Assembly (NCBI GenBank): GCA_026709415.1
Contig: JAPOSZ010000014.1
Location: 177,508-241,507 of the forward strand
DNA from: Flavobacteriaceae bacterium
GTDB lineage: Bacteria > Bacteroidota > Bacteroidia > Flavobacteriales > Flavobacteriaceae
Direction of reading: 5' to 3'
Length of the DNA stretch: 64,000 nt
Below are positions 17,681-26,808 of this stretch, in pieces. How positions within the stretch are numbered: position 1 is the stretch's first letter; each line of letters starts with the position of its first letter. The position numbers were made by a program, and so were the translations under genes. The notes below the pieces were generated by a model that was not told where the DNA came from, did no database searches, and was given only the letters and a program-made list of their open reading frames with translations.

Positions 17681-19060
17681 TTAAAATTCTCTTATTTTGA
17701 TGTTTTTAAAATGAACTTCATTGCCATGATCTTGAAGCAAGATCAGTCCATGATGGAGTCTCCCAAAATCTCCCCATTTTTCATATTTACTCTTTTCAAC
17801 AAGGGCTCCAAAAAGTTGGCTGAATCGATCGAATTCGACGACTTTAATGTGGTTTAACCAATGTTCAATACGCCCATTTTTAGCCACAATTCGAGCATTG
17901 TTCCAGCCGGTTGTACTATATCTTTTTCCGGAGCCAATAGAATGGCTTTCGGCTCGAATCAAATCATATAATGAACCAATGGTTCGATTTCCATTTTTTC
18001 CTTGTTTGGCATCAGGATGCCTTTTGTCATCTAGAATTTGGAACTCTAGTCCGATAGAAGAGCCCTCTCCTTGATTCAAGTTAGTATCGACAAAATATTT
18101 AATCCCACTATTAGCCCCTTCGGTCATTTTAAAATCAAGGGACAATTCAAAATTTGAGTAAGAATCCACGGTGACAATATCGCCTCCATTGGTGGATTCA
18201 CCACCATCGGAAGCTTCCACCGTTAAAATTCCATTTTCTATTTTCCAACCTTGTTTCGGAAACCCTTCTAATTGAGCGCCTCGCCATCCCTTAGTTGTTT
18301 TGCCATCCCAAAGAAAACGCCATCCTTTTCTTTTTTCTAATGTGGTTAATTGTCCATCGATTAAATTGATTTCTGGAGCATAGTCATAACTGGGATGGCG
18401 AAGTTTTTCTAGATTGGTAGTAGCAATTCGAAGGTTACGCCACATCACTTTAGTCCCTTCTAAATCTTTATTTTGAATGCTATGAACTTGCAACCCAATA
18501 AAACCTTCAGCGGTTAAATCATCCACTAGATTGGCACATTGGATCTCATTAACATAGGTTCTTAAAACATTTCCGATGGCCTCGATCCGATAGTGATTCC
18601 ATTGACCTGGTATGAATGCGTGTTGGCCTTTCTTATTTCGAGACAATGGATAGAGCCAGCCTCTGCGAGATTCATCATAAATTCCACCAGCCCATTTTCT
18701 TGAGCTGGTCTCGATTTCGCATTGATAACCATGAACAGCACCATTAGCGTATTCTGGAAAACTCAACGAGCGAAATTGAACGCCAGAATTAAGTCCATTT
18801 TCAATTTTCACTTCGAATTCTAAAATGAAATCACTATAGGTTTTTTTAGTGGCTAAAAAACTATTTCTCTGGCCATATTTTGAATATCCGATGATAATCC
18901 CATCTTTTAATTTAAATTCCACTTGACCATTTAAAATTTGAAAATCACTTAAATCATTGCCATTGAAAAGTGGCTTCCAATCATCAGCCGTCTCCCCTTG
19001 AGAATAAACAAAATTGTTTAAAACGAATAATGCAAGAATATAAGTCAATACTGTTTTCAT
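17681..19060 (-). CDS. Double-domain DUF1080 protein (3-keto-disaccharide hydrolase family)
   Basis: A secreted protein of 459 residues with a signal peptide (MKTVLTYILALFVLNNFVYSQ) and two tandem DUF1080/PF06439 concanavalin-like domains. The first runs about 25-210 (PLFNGNDLSDFQI, FEVKIENGLNSGVQFRS), the second about 240-455 (LWDGKTTKGWRG, FKMTEGANSGIKYFV, ending in LQDHGNEVHFKNIKIREF). The family is named for 3-keto-disaccharide hydrolysis and often sits beside Gfo/Idh oxidoreductases, as here (17 bp). Start: ATG 19060 is chosen because it begins the signal peptide; the frame is open 13 codons farther upstream to 19099. A two-domain layout suggests that each domain handles a different substrate or that one only binds. 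Confidence 0.85.
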   Translation of the reverse strand: MKTVLTYILALFVLNNFVYSQGETADDWKPLFNGNDLSDFQILNGQVEFKLKDGIIIGYSKYGQRNSFLATKKTYSDFILEFEVKIENGLNSGVQFRSLSFPEYANGAVHGYQCEIETSSRKWAGGIYDESRRGWLYPLSRNKKGQHAFIPGQWNHYRIEAIGNVLRTYVNEIQCANLVDDLTAEGFIGLQVHSIQNKDLEGTKVMWRNLRIATTNLEKLRHPSYDYAPEINLIDGQLTTLEKRKGWRFLWDGKTTKGWRGAQLEGFPKQGWKIENGILTVEASDGGESTNGGDIVTVDSYSNFELSLDFKMTEGANSGIKYFVDTNLNQGEGSSIGLEFQILDDKRHPDAKQGKNGNRTIGSLYDLIRAESHSIGSGKRYSTTGWNNARIVAKNGRIEHWLNHIKVVEFDRFSQLFGALVEKSKYEKWGDFGRLHHGLILLQDHGNEVHFKNIKIREF

Positions 19061-19184
19061 TGATTTCTGAATAAATTGGATGACGAAGTTAAGCATCATT
19101 ATCTATAAAATGAGGTTCAAATTAACAATGAGAAAAAAGGGGCTTAAATCATTAGGTAATGTATAGCCTAGGAAAGCTCAAATA

Positions 19185-20162
19185 TTAAACAATCGAGATT
19201 TCTAAAACTTTTGCCCTTGATGATTCAAGTTGAGCCTTTGAACACTTGGCTGGTAAAAGTAGAGTTTCTCCCGTCTTTAAGGTGCATCGGGTATCGTCTT
19301 GTTGAAAATCTAAACTTCCTTCGATACACATTAAAATAACAAAGGAATCAATCGATGAATAGTCGAGCTCGATTTCTCCTAATATGGGTATAAGGTTGAC
19401 ATAGAAATAAGGTGTTTCAATAATTGTATTGATTTGATTTTTAATTTCTGAATACGGTATTGATTTGGGTTCGTGAGAAGAATAATCTAGTGCAGCCAGG
19501 GCTTCTTGTAAATGCAACTCTCTTTTTTTAGTGGTTTGACTATCAATGCGATTAAAATCATATAATCGATAGGTTATATCAGATGCTTGTTGGATCTCAG
19601 CTAGTAATAGTCCACCGCCAATGGCATGCGGTCTTCCAGCAGGGACATAAAACACATCTCCTTTTTGACATGGGACTTTATTCATATTCTCCATCAAATG
19701 GCCTTCGGTAACCAATTTTTCAACAGATTGGGAATTTAAGTGTTCATTAAAACCATTTAAAACATAGGCCCTCTTTTCAGCCTCTAGGATATACCATAGT
19801 TCGGACTTTCCTAATGAATTGTGCCTTTGATTAGCTAGTTCATCGTTTGGATGAACTTGGATAGACAAATCATCAGAGGCATCAATTAATTTGATTAAAA
19901 GTGGGAATTTAATACTGTCTTGATGCCAAAAATGGTTTCCCAATAATTCTGAACCATAGGATTGAATCAAATCCTGTAAACTATGATTTTTTAAGGGCCC
20001 TTCAGCAACTCGAGAACTATAGCCATCGATATTTGAAATTAACCAAGCTTCACCAATGGACTGCTCGGAGGATTCGATGCCAAAAATATTTTTTAATCTA
20101 TGGCCACCCCAAATTCGATAAAAAAAACGTGGAACAAATTTTAGTGGATATAGTTTCTCCAA
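19185..20162 (-). CDS. manA: Mannose-6-phosphate isomerase, class I
   Basis: This cytoplasmic zinc enzyme interconverts mannose-6-phosphate and fructose-6-phosphate, feeding mannose into glycolysis or GDP-mannose synthesis. The cupin metal site shows as LSIQVHPND (Q102, H104) and a later YVPAGRPHAIGGG with AEIQQASDITYRLYDF. RIWGG near the N-terminus is also typical. At 325 residues it is the short Bacteroidota/Firmicutes form. The only good start is TTG at 20162 (MEKLYPLKFVPRFF), which fits the family N-terminus. It is divergent from an SDR gene (134 bp) and 124 bp upstream of the DUF1080 gene. Confidence 0.88.
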   Translation of the reverse strand: MEKLYPLKFVPRFFYRIWGGHRLKNIFGIESSEQSIGEAWLISNIDGYSSRVAEGPLKNHSLQDLIQSYGSELLGNHFWHQDSIKFPLLIKLIDASDDLSIQVHPNDELANQRHNSLGKSELWYILEAEKRAYVLNGFNEHLNSQSVEKLVTEGHLMENMNKVPCQKGDVFYVPAGRPHAIGGGLLLAEIQQASDITYRLYDFNRIDSQTTKKRELHLQEALAALDYSSHEPKSIPYSEIKNQINTIIETPYFYVNLIPILGEIELDYSSIDSFVILMCIEGSLDFQQDDTRCTLKTGETLLLPAKCSKAQLESSRAKVLEISIV

Positions 20163-20296
20163 TCGTTTGTCTTACAAAATCATTACAAAATTAAGTTTTA
20201 GCTTTCATCCAATTAAGAAATAATATTTTATTTTGGATTGGAAATTGAAAGAATGGTAAACATTCATTTAAATCCACATTTTTTTAGGATACCTTA

Positions 20297-20998
20297 ATGA
20301 TAAATCAAAAAACAGTTTTAATCACTGGAGCTAACAGAGGCATTGGATTAGAGATTGGACATCAATTAGGTCAAAAAGGATTTCAAGTTATCTTAACTGG
20401 TAGAAACACCACCAGCGGAAAAACGGCGGTAAAGCATTTAAAATCAAAAAACATCGATGCTTATTGGTATACTTTGGACTTATGCGATCCAAAATCTATC
20501 GAAAGTGCCTTTTTAAAAGTATCTCATCAGGTTGATCGTTTAGATGTCTTAGTTAATAACGGTGGCGTGTTGGTTAATGAAAACCGTAGTATTCTAAAGC
20601 CTGCACCAGAAGAAGACTTATTATCCGTTAAAACCAATGCGTTGGGGGCTTTGTGGGTGACACAGTATTTTATGCCCTTATTAAAACCTGGGAGTAGAGT
20701 CATCATGATCTCCAGCGGAGCGGGGAAATTTAATAACAATACTTCAACTTGGGCTCCGCATTATCGAATCTCCAAAACTTTAATGAATGCGATTACAAAA
20801 CAACTTCACTTATCACTCGCCAACAACGCCGTGATTATCAATTCGGTTTGTCCAGGGTGGGTTCGTACCCAAATGGGTGGTCAGAATGCCGCAAGATCAA
20901 TAGAAAAAGGGGCTGAAACTCCTGTATGGTTAGCCACCGAAGCTTCACCAACAATCAATGGCAAACTTTTGAGAGACAAACAAGAAATCCAGTGGTAG
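20297..20998 (+). CDS. Short-chain dehydrogenase/reductase, carbonyl-reductase-like
   Basis: A 233-residue classical SDR with the cofactor motif TGANRGIG (about 10-17), NNGG (about 88-91) and the catalytic Ser and Y-x-x-x-K (MISSGAGK, HYRISKTL). The sequence pattern (NRGIGLEIGHQL, VCPGWVRTQMGG) is that of carbonyl reductase-like SDRs that use NADPH. The substrate cannot be told. It begins at ATG 20297. Its stop is 2 bp from the stop of the convergent mannonate-type SDR, with no room for a terminator, so the two transcripts must overlap or end inside one another. Confidence 0.85.
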   Translation: MINQKTVLITGANRGIGLEIGHQLGQKGFQVILTGRNTTSGKTAVKHLKSKNIDAYWYTLDLCDPKSIESAFLKVSHQVDRLDVLVNNGGVLVNENRSILKPAPEEDLLSVKTNALGALWVTQYFMPLLKPGSRVIMISSGAGKFNNNTSTWAPHYRISKTLMNAITKQLHLSLANNAVIINSVCPGWVRTQMGGQNAARSIEKGAETPVWLATEASPTINGKLLRDKQEIQW

Positions 20999-21000
20999 GC

Positions 21001-21813
21001 TTAAACACCACTGTAGATGCTGATTCCGCCGTCGATAGGCAAAACAATCCCAGTAATAAATTTCGATGCTTCACTAGCTAAAAAGTGAACAGCGCCGTGC
21101 AATTCATGAGGTAACCCAAATCGTTTCATGGGGGTATTTCGAATAATGGCTTGGCCTCTTGGGGTATAACTGCCATCAGCTTTTGTCAGTAATGATCGGT
21201 TTTGATTAGCAATAAAAACGCCTGGAGCAATGGCGTTGACTCGAAGGCGATCTCCGTATTTTAAGGCCATATCAACAGACATCCAACGCGTGAAATTCTC
21301 CATAGCCGCTTTAGCGGCAGAGTATCCCACGACTCGAGTCATCACCCGGTTAACACTTAATGAAGAATAGTTGATTATCGAGGTGCTTTTTTGTTTGGAC
21401 ATTAGTTGACCAAAAACTAATGTAGGTAATACGGTCCCCTTTAAGTTTAAATCCACTACTCGATCGAAATCGGATTCCTCCATATCGAATACCGATCCTG
21501 CATCAGGAATCGTAGCCCCTGATAAATTACCCCCAACGGCATTGATTAATACATCAATGCATTCAAAATCTTCGATTATTTTTTCAGAGGTATTTTCTAA
21601 CTCAGATTTCTTGAGCACATCGACTTGGTAGGCTCGTATTAATCTATGAGAAAATTCATGAGAAGAAATAAGATTTTGAGCTTTATTCAAGGAACGAGTT
21701 AATAGAGCAATTTTAGCCCCACATTGGATAAGGTATGTAATTAAAGAAAACCCGAGGGTTCCAGTGCCTCCTGTAATGACAAATACTTTGTTTCGAATGT
21801 CAAATAAATCCAT
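21001..21813 (-). CDS. SDR oxidoreductase, D-mannonate oxidoreductase (fructuronate reductase) type
   Basis: A 270-residue SDR that most likely reduces D-fructuronate to D-mannonate, the step after UxaC. It has TGGTGTLG (14-21), NAVGGN and the catalytic INYSSLSVNR...GYSAAKAAMENF. The segments SVDMALKYGDRLRVNAIAPG and LTKADGSYTPRGQAII are, from memory, characteristic of the SDR-type mannonate oxidoreductases of Bacteroidota and Bacillus (UxuB/YjmF-like). The start is ATG 21813; the longer upstream frame (to 22005) covers the SusD gene end and a terminator and is not coding. It is the gene immediately downstream of susCD, separated by that terminator, so it may be expressed by read-through or from its own promoter. 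Confidence 0.8.
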   Translation of the reverse strand: MDLFDIRNKVFVITGGTGTLGFSLITYLIQCGAKIALLTRSLNKAQNLISSHEFSHRLIRAYQVDVLKKSELENTSEKIIEDFECIDVLINAVGGNLSGATIPDAGSVFDMEESDFDRVVDLNLKGTVLPTLVFGQLMSKQKSTSIINYSSLSVNRVMTRVVGYSAAKAAMENFTRWMSVDMALKYGDRLRVNAIAPGVFIANQNRSLLTKADGSYTPRGQAIIRNTPMKRFGLPHELHGAVHFLASEASKFITGIVLPIDGGISIYSGV

Positions 21814-21854
21814 GTGAATAGAAAACTTTGAAGATGATATTAAAATCATGAAAC

Positions 21855-21886
21855 ATAAAAAACCGTCTTGAAGTATAGACGGCTCT
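21855..21886 (-). terminator. Intrinsic terminator after susD
   Basis: On the minus strand CCGTCT, an 8-base loop and AGACGG (21882-21863) form a GC-rich 6-bp stem followed by a run of T (21862-21855). It lies about 30 bp past the SusD stop and ends the susCD transcript before the SDR gene. Confidence 0.75.
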
Positions 21887-21914
21887 TTATGCCGATTAAA
21901 TAGGACTTCCCAAA

Positions 21915-23228
21915 TTATTGGATATTCGGATTGGCTTGAATCTCTGATATCGTTATTGGAAACAACGCACCAGGAGAAGTCGTAGCATCTGTATTGGCTA
22001 ACCAATAGGTCGATGGATGATTGAATCGGTAATGATCTGCGATTCTTCGACCTTGAAGAAACAAATTAACTCTTCTTGAATGAATTAATAGATCTTTAGC
22101 CTCTACTTGTCCAGAATAGGGGCTCAATTTATCCAAAGCTCTCAGCGCATTGATGTGTTCTGTAAAAGTAGCATTATCTCCCCTTGCCAAAGCATCTTCA
22201 GCAATGATTAAATGCATTTCTCTAGCGGATACTACTGGGTAATCAGGATACAAGTTAGGTTCAGTAAAGGCTCGAACCAATCGATAAAGAGCAGGAGATG
22301 GTTTATTATCAATGGGGTCATTTAGTGATATTGTTGTGGCGGGATCTCCATCTTTAACAGCGGCTGGTCTGGGCCCCTCAGGGATAATGTATTCGTTTGA
22401 AAGTCTCATTTCTAATCGACTATTGACTTCTCCAGCGATATCCAAAGCCCCTACGGTTTCGGGCGCTTTCGCATCGGTTTGAAGCAAATAAGCAAAATCA
22501 GGCGATAATGTACTCAGAGCTTGTCTGGCAGCAGTCACAGCAGCACTCGATCGAACCAGTGGATCAGAGGTATTCACTGGATTGATTTTCGCCCAGACGC
22601 CTTTTGAAAATTCAGCTCGAGCAATCAAGGCATTAATTTCTCCTGTGAAGCCAGCACTCAATGCAAGAGCCTCTTTCAAGTAACCAATGGCCGTATCATA
22701 AAGATTGACCATATTGGCTGCTCCCACTGGGGATCCAGCTTCAGATTTGGATGAGTCGACTACAAAGTCATCAAACATGTCGGCAATGACGATATAAATG
22801 ATGGCGCCATAAACATAGGCTCTAACTAATTCACCATCATTATCATAAGCAGGATCGGATTTAAATTCCAATCCTCGCTTAATGACATCATCAGCCCAGA
22901 ATCTAGCTTCATTCACATAGAAGTAGGCGGCATCCGTAAATTCATTATTGGGATTGCTGACATTTCCAAAATTTAATTGTTGCCAGGCATCTCGAGATCC
23001 GATCCATATCATCTCATCACTCGCCGTCGAATAGGGAGCTAAAATATTTCCATAGGCTCTTACCAAAGCACCTTCCGCGCCATTCACCATAGGGGTAAAT
23101 GCCGTCACAGACAACCCCTCTTCAAGTAAATTATTAGGATTATCAGTTTCAAGTTCACATCGATAGCCAACTATAAAAATCAAGGCAATTAGAGATAGAT
23201 TCAGTAAAAAAAATCGATTATATTTCAT
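21915..23228 (-). CDS. SusD/RagB-family glycan-binding lipoprotein
   Basis: The cell-surface lid and glycan-binding partner of the SusC transporter directly upstream (2 bp spacing). A hydrophobic leader ends at Cys24 followed by ELETDNPNNL, the usual SusD start. Arg at -1 of the Cys is unusual for a lipobox. The body has the alpha-helical TPR-like scaffold (VRAYVYGAIIYIVIADMFDD, YLKEALALSAGF) and the C-terminal YPVVSAREMHLIIAEDALARG and RRVNLFLQGRRIADHYRF motifs of RagB/SusD. Length, 437 residues, is at the short end of the family. No substrate can be assigned from sequence. Confidence 0.92.
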   Translation of the reverse strand: MKYNRFFLLNLSLIALIFIVGYRCELETDNPNNLLEEGLSVTAFTPMVNGAEGALVRAYGNILAPYSTASDEMIWIGSRDAWQQLNFGNVSNPNNEFTDAAYFYVNEARFWADDVIKRGLEFKSDPAYDNDGELVRAYVYGAIIYIVIADMFDDFVVDSSKSEAGSPVGAANMVNLYDTAIGYLKEALALSAGFTGEINALIARAEFSKGVWAKINPVNTSDPLVRSSAAVTAARQALSTLSPDFAYLLQTDAKAPETVGALDIAGEVNSRLEMRLSNEYIIPEGPRPAAVKDGDPATTISLNDPIDNKPSPALYRLVRAFTEPNLYPDYPVVSAREMHLIIAEDALARGDNATFTEHINALRALDKLSPYSGQVEAKDLLIHSRRVNLFLQGRRIADHYRFNHPSTYWLANTDATTSPGALFPITISEIQANPNIQ

Positions 23229-23230
23229 GA

Positions 23231-26200
23231 CTAAAAACCAACTTTAAGGGTTAATATAAACTGTGTTGGTATCGGCCAACCAAAGGCTGCAATACCTTGC
23301 GCAAAATTTTGGACGAGAGTTGATCCAGAACCTCTCCCAACATAACCAATTTCTGGATCGACGCCACTGTAAGAGGTAAATAAAGCAATGTTCCGTCCAG
23401 AAAGACCTATTGATGCTGCTTCAAGTCCGAAAGACTCGAGCCAATTTTGATCGAATCGGTACACCAAACTGACTTCTCTCCACCGAATAAAATCCGCTTT
23501 TTCTAATGTATTGAGACCAGAAAATGGTGCTAAAGCTAGCGTATCATAAAGCCATTCTTCGAGAGCTTCGACTCGCACATTAGGATCATTTAATGGGTTA
23601 AAACTACCATCAACCCCACCGGTAAAATAATCTCTTGTCACACGTGAAGAGGATGGTAAATTTCTTCCAATACTGCTGTTCGCTTGTCGGAAGGCATCCG
23701 TCAGATTGTTCACCACAAAATTCCCTACTTTATACTCGAAAGTGGTGCTGAGTGTAAAGTTTTTATAATCTAAAGAACCTCCAAAAGAACCTGTCCAATC
23801 TGGAACTGATTTTCCTAAAAAGTGATCCAAATAATCCCCATCGCCATCTTCATCTTTCAGGAGCACACCACCAGTCCCAACGGTGGTCGGCATACCAAGA
23901 TCTTTTGCATTTTGTTGGGTTGTTTTACCCGAAAAAAACGTGATTAATTCTTCACGAGTATCGGGTCGTCCATCCTTATTGGCAATATCGATTGGAAGTT
24001 CATTGGGACCAACATCTTGAAGTACAGCACCAAAATTGGCCCCCGCTGAATAACCTTCTATCAAATAGTTTCTGATTCTAGGATAGGAACCTCCAACTTT
24101 TAGTGGAGGAGCTCCTCCAAGACTGACGATTTCATCTTGATAGTAAGCCCCATTCACAAATAAATTCAGTTGTAAATCTTGCGTTCTGAGAACCGATCCA
24201 TTGAGATTGATTTCGATACCATGGGCAGCAAGTTCTCCGATATTGGTTAATTGGGGATTTCTAAATCCACCAGATAAAGCAAATTGTCGGGCGAATAGGG
24301 CATCTTTCGTCACTCGATCCCAGTAGGTAAACTCTAAATTCATTGAGTTGTCAAAGAGTCCTGCAGTGAATCCAATTTCAAATTCACTAGATACCTCTGG
24401 TGCCAAATCAGCATCACCCAAATTATTAGGAGCTATCCCAGCGCCGGTCGCTGAAGCCAAAGCGGTATAGGTCGTGAAAGCATCAAAGGCTCCTGGCTGA
24501 AGTCCAGATAAACCATAAGAACTTCTTAGTTGTAAGGAACTAATGGGTCCAATATTCGACCAGTTAGGGGTATCTGAGGGGACATAAGAGGCCGAAACTT
24601 TAGGATAGAATGCCGCATCAAATTCACTACCAAAAGCCGAGTGTGCATCCAAACGAGCTCCGATGGTTAAAAAGATAGAATTATTAATCCCAACTTGCTC
24701 TTGAGCAAAAACTCCGGTATTGATGGTTTCTTGAAAAAATTCAAAAGTGGTCTGATTGGCTGCTGCAGAAGTTACCGCAAAACCAGGTCCAGGAAAACCT
24801 TCCCCTGAAGCTCCAGCAACCGACACCTGCTGGGATACATATTGCCCCCCTAGGATAAAGTCAGAGCTAATGTTGGGGGTGATTTGATGTTTTAAAGAAA
24901 CTTTTAATTCGGCCGATTGGGATAAAAAGTCTCGATTATCGATACCTCTGAAGCCTGCAGGATTGGCATTAGAAAATCCATCGATATTATATCCAAATGG
25001 CCAAAAGGCAGTGCTTTGTTGACTAGAATAATCCACGCCGAAGACACTTTGTACTGTTAACCAATCATCGGCAAAATAATCGACTGAGATAATTCCGTTG
25101 TAGTGATTGACTTCAGAGTCAATGGTCAATTGTAAAGTCTCATCAACAGTGGCAAAGGCAATAGTCCCTGTGGTATTGGAAGGCTTTATAAGTTCAGGCT
25201 TGCTGAACTGTGCCAATGAACCAACGCCGTAGATGTTATTGTTGTTTTGCATGGTGGTCAGATACCGAGAAGTGAATCCAGTGGTTAATTTGATATTAAA
25301 TTTTGATGAAGGATTGACCGTCAAATTCAAGTTCAACTGTGTCAATTCATCGATATCTGAAGCCAAAGTAGACTGTCCTTCTTGATAACCCAATCTTTCT
25401 TGACCACCAAACGGACCGTCGGTATAAGCGTACCGAGCCGCTGCATAATAGGTGATTAGAGAGTTCCCTCCTTGCACATCACCACTAAACACATTAGATA
25501 TGCCAGTTTCATAGAGATCTTCTAATGCATTAATAGAAATTAATTCATAAGGTCTAACATTGATGCCTAATGTATTCGAAACGTTGGTCATGCGTTCAAT
25601 AGCGTTATTCGCAGTCCCGTTAATCCAACCCGTATTATCAGCCACTTTCCCTTTGGGAAAATGGATGATACCTTGGGTCGCTTTAAAATTAAAAATAGGT
25701 TTTCCAATGCGTCCACGTTTGGTGAATATCTGAATGACTCCATTCGATGCCTCCGTACCAAATAAGGTGGCTGCAGAAGCCCCTTTTAAGATTTCAATAC
25801 GTTCAATGGATTCTGGATTGATGTCATCCAACCGTGACGATGAACCTCCACCACCAGATTCAACAAGCCCACCACCAAAGCCTCCACCAGTATCCACTCG
25901 AACGCCATCAATGAGAACAATGGGCTCATTTAATTGAGATAGAGAAGCACTACCCCGGATTCTGATTTGAGAACCTTCCCCTGTCAATCCACCAGAAGGT
26001 AACATAATCACGCCGGGTTCTCTACCTTGTAGAATATCGGAAAAACTATTGATGGGTAAATTCTGTAGTTGGGCGGTAGATATAGAGCCAATACTATTCC
26101 CTAATTGTTTTTTTGCTATGGCAGAACCCGTCCCTGTGACCACAATTTCATTTAAAATAGAAGCAGAGTATTCGAGCTCAAAATCCACGGTGACATCAGC

Positions 26201-26482
26201 ATTTCCTACAGTCACTTGAGCGTAGTTGGAAGAATATCCAGTGAATGATGCCACTAAGGCATAATTACCAAGTTCGATATCGGTAAGAACATAGTTGCCA
26301 TCAAAATCAGTCGCTGTACCAATACTAGTCCCTGAAATCACAACACTAACACCCAATAAAGGAGCACCAGTATCACCATCGATAACGGTACCAGATATAG
26401 AATACTGTGCCCAGGAGTGATGACCAAAAAGAAAGGCAACGGGAACCATTATCAAACCGTACCAACGAAAAATCTTATTCAT
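23231..26482 (-). CDS. SusC/RagA-family TonB-linked outer-membrane transporter
   Basis: A 1083-residue TonB-dependent transporter that takes up glycan fragments together with the SusD protein encoded next. The signal peptide (1-25) is followed by a carboxypeptidase-D-like domain (ISGTVIDGDTGAPLLGVSVVI, about 29-110), a plug (NEIVVTGTGSAIAKKQLGNS, PGVIMLPSGG, GSASLSQLNEPIVLIDGVRV) and a 22-strand-type barrel ending LTLKVGF. A glycine-rich segment (GGGFGGGLVESGGGGSS, about residues 196-212) in the plug is longer than usual. First gene of the susCD operon; a 12-bp perfect inverted repeat lies in its leader. Confidence 0.93.
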   Translation of the reverse strand: MNKIFRWYGLIMVPVAFLFGHHSWAQYSISGTVIDGDTGAPLLGVSVVISGTSIGTATDFDGNYVLTDIELGNYALVASFTGYSSNYAQVTVGNADVTVDFELEYSASILNEIVVTGTGSAIAKKQLGNSIGSISTAQLQNLPINSFSDILQGREPGVIMLPSGGLTGEGSQIRIRGSASLSQLNEPIVLIDGVRVDTGGGFGGGLVESGGGGSSSRLDDINPESIERIEILKGASAATLFGTEASNGVIQIFTKRGRIGKPIFNFKATQGIIHFPKGKVADNTGWINGTANNAIERMTNVSNTLGINVRPYELISINALEDLYETGISNVFSGDVQGGNSLITYYAAARYAYTDGPFGGQERLGYQEGQSTLASDIDELTQLNLNLTVNPSSKFNIKLTTGFTSRYLTTMQNNNNIYGVGSLAQFSKPELIKPSNTTGTIAFATVDETLQLTIDSEVNHYNGIISVDYFADDWLTVQSVFGVDYSSQQSTAFWPFGYNIDGFSNANPAGFRGIDNRDFLSQSAELKVSLKHQITPNISSDFILGGQYVSQQVSVAGASGEGFPGPGFAVTSAAANQTTFEFFQETINTGVFAQEQVGINNSIFLTIGARLDAHSAFGSEFDAAFYPKVSASYVPSDTPNWSNIGPISSLQLRSSYGLSGLQPGAFDAFTTYTALASATGAGIAPNNLGDADLAPEVSSEFEIGFTAGLFDNSMNLEFTYWDRVTKDALFARQFALSGGFRNPQLTNIGELAAHGIEINLNGSVLRTQDLQLNLFVNGAYYQDEIVSLGGAPPLKVGGSYPRIRNYLIEGYSAGANFGAVLQDVGPNELPIDIANKDGRPDTREELITFFSGKTTQQNAKDLGMPTTVGTGGVLLKDEDGDGDYLDHFLGKSVPDWTGSFGGSLDYKNFTLSTTFEYKVGNFVVNNLTDAFRQANSSIGRNLPSSSRVTRDYFTGGVDGSFNPLNDPNVRVEALEEWLYDTLALAPFSGLNTLEKADFIRWREVSLVYRFDQNWLESFGLEAASIGLSGRNIALFTSYSGVDPEIGYVGRGSGSTLVQNFAQGIAAFGWPIPTQFILTLKVGF

Positions 26483-26808
26483 AAATCAAAAAATTTAGGT
26501 TAAATCTGTAAAAAAGCGTTACATTCAATCAGATGGTTCATCTGATTGAAAAGGTCGGCGAAGTTACAAATTTCACCAGCTTTGATTGAAACCGATTCAT
26601 CAGGAAATCGAAACTTAAAGTATTTTGAATTTCAATTTTATTATATTGTTAATACCTTAAAAATAATAGCAAAAAGCTAGAATATTAAAAATATTTAGGA
26701 TAATCATGGCAACAAGAAAAAAGGATTGTTTCTTTATTTTCAAATCACAAATCAACCCAATAAGCCTAATTTTACCAACCCTTGAATCAACCCGATACGA
26801 CATACAAC
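26483..26808. other. Divergent intergenic region between susC and the S41 protease
   Basis: About 326 AT-rich bases that must hold promoters in both directions. The clearest structure is the perfect inverted repeat at 26524-26550 in the susC leader. On the minus strand GAAATTTG (about 26569-26576) misses the -7 consensus by one base. No gene is seen. Confidence 0.5.
26524..26550. promoter_or_regulatory. Perfect 12-bp inverted repeat in the susC leader
   Basis: TTCAATCAGATG, three bases (GTT), then CATCTGATTGAA. It lies 42-68 bases upstream of the susC ATG. It could be a dimeric regulator's operator or an RNA hairpin in the 5' leader. No U-run follows it in either direction, so it is not a simple terminator. 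Confidence 0.6.

Noticed and set aside
21814..22005. Long N-terminal extension of the mannonate-type SDR
   Set aside because: It covers the susD 3' end and a terminator; the SDR fold begins at ATG 21813.
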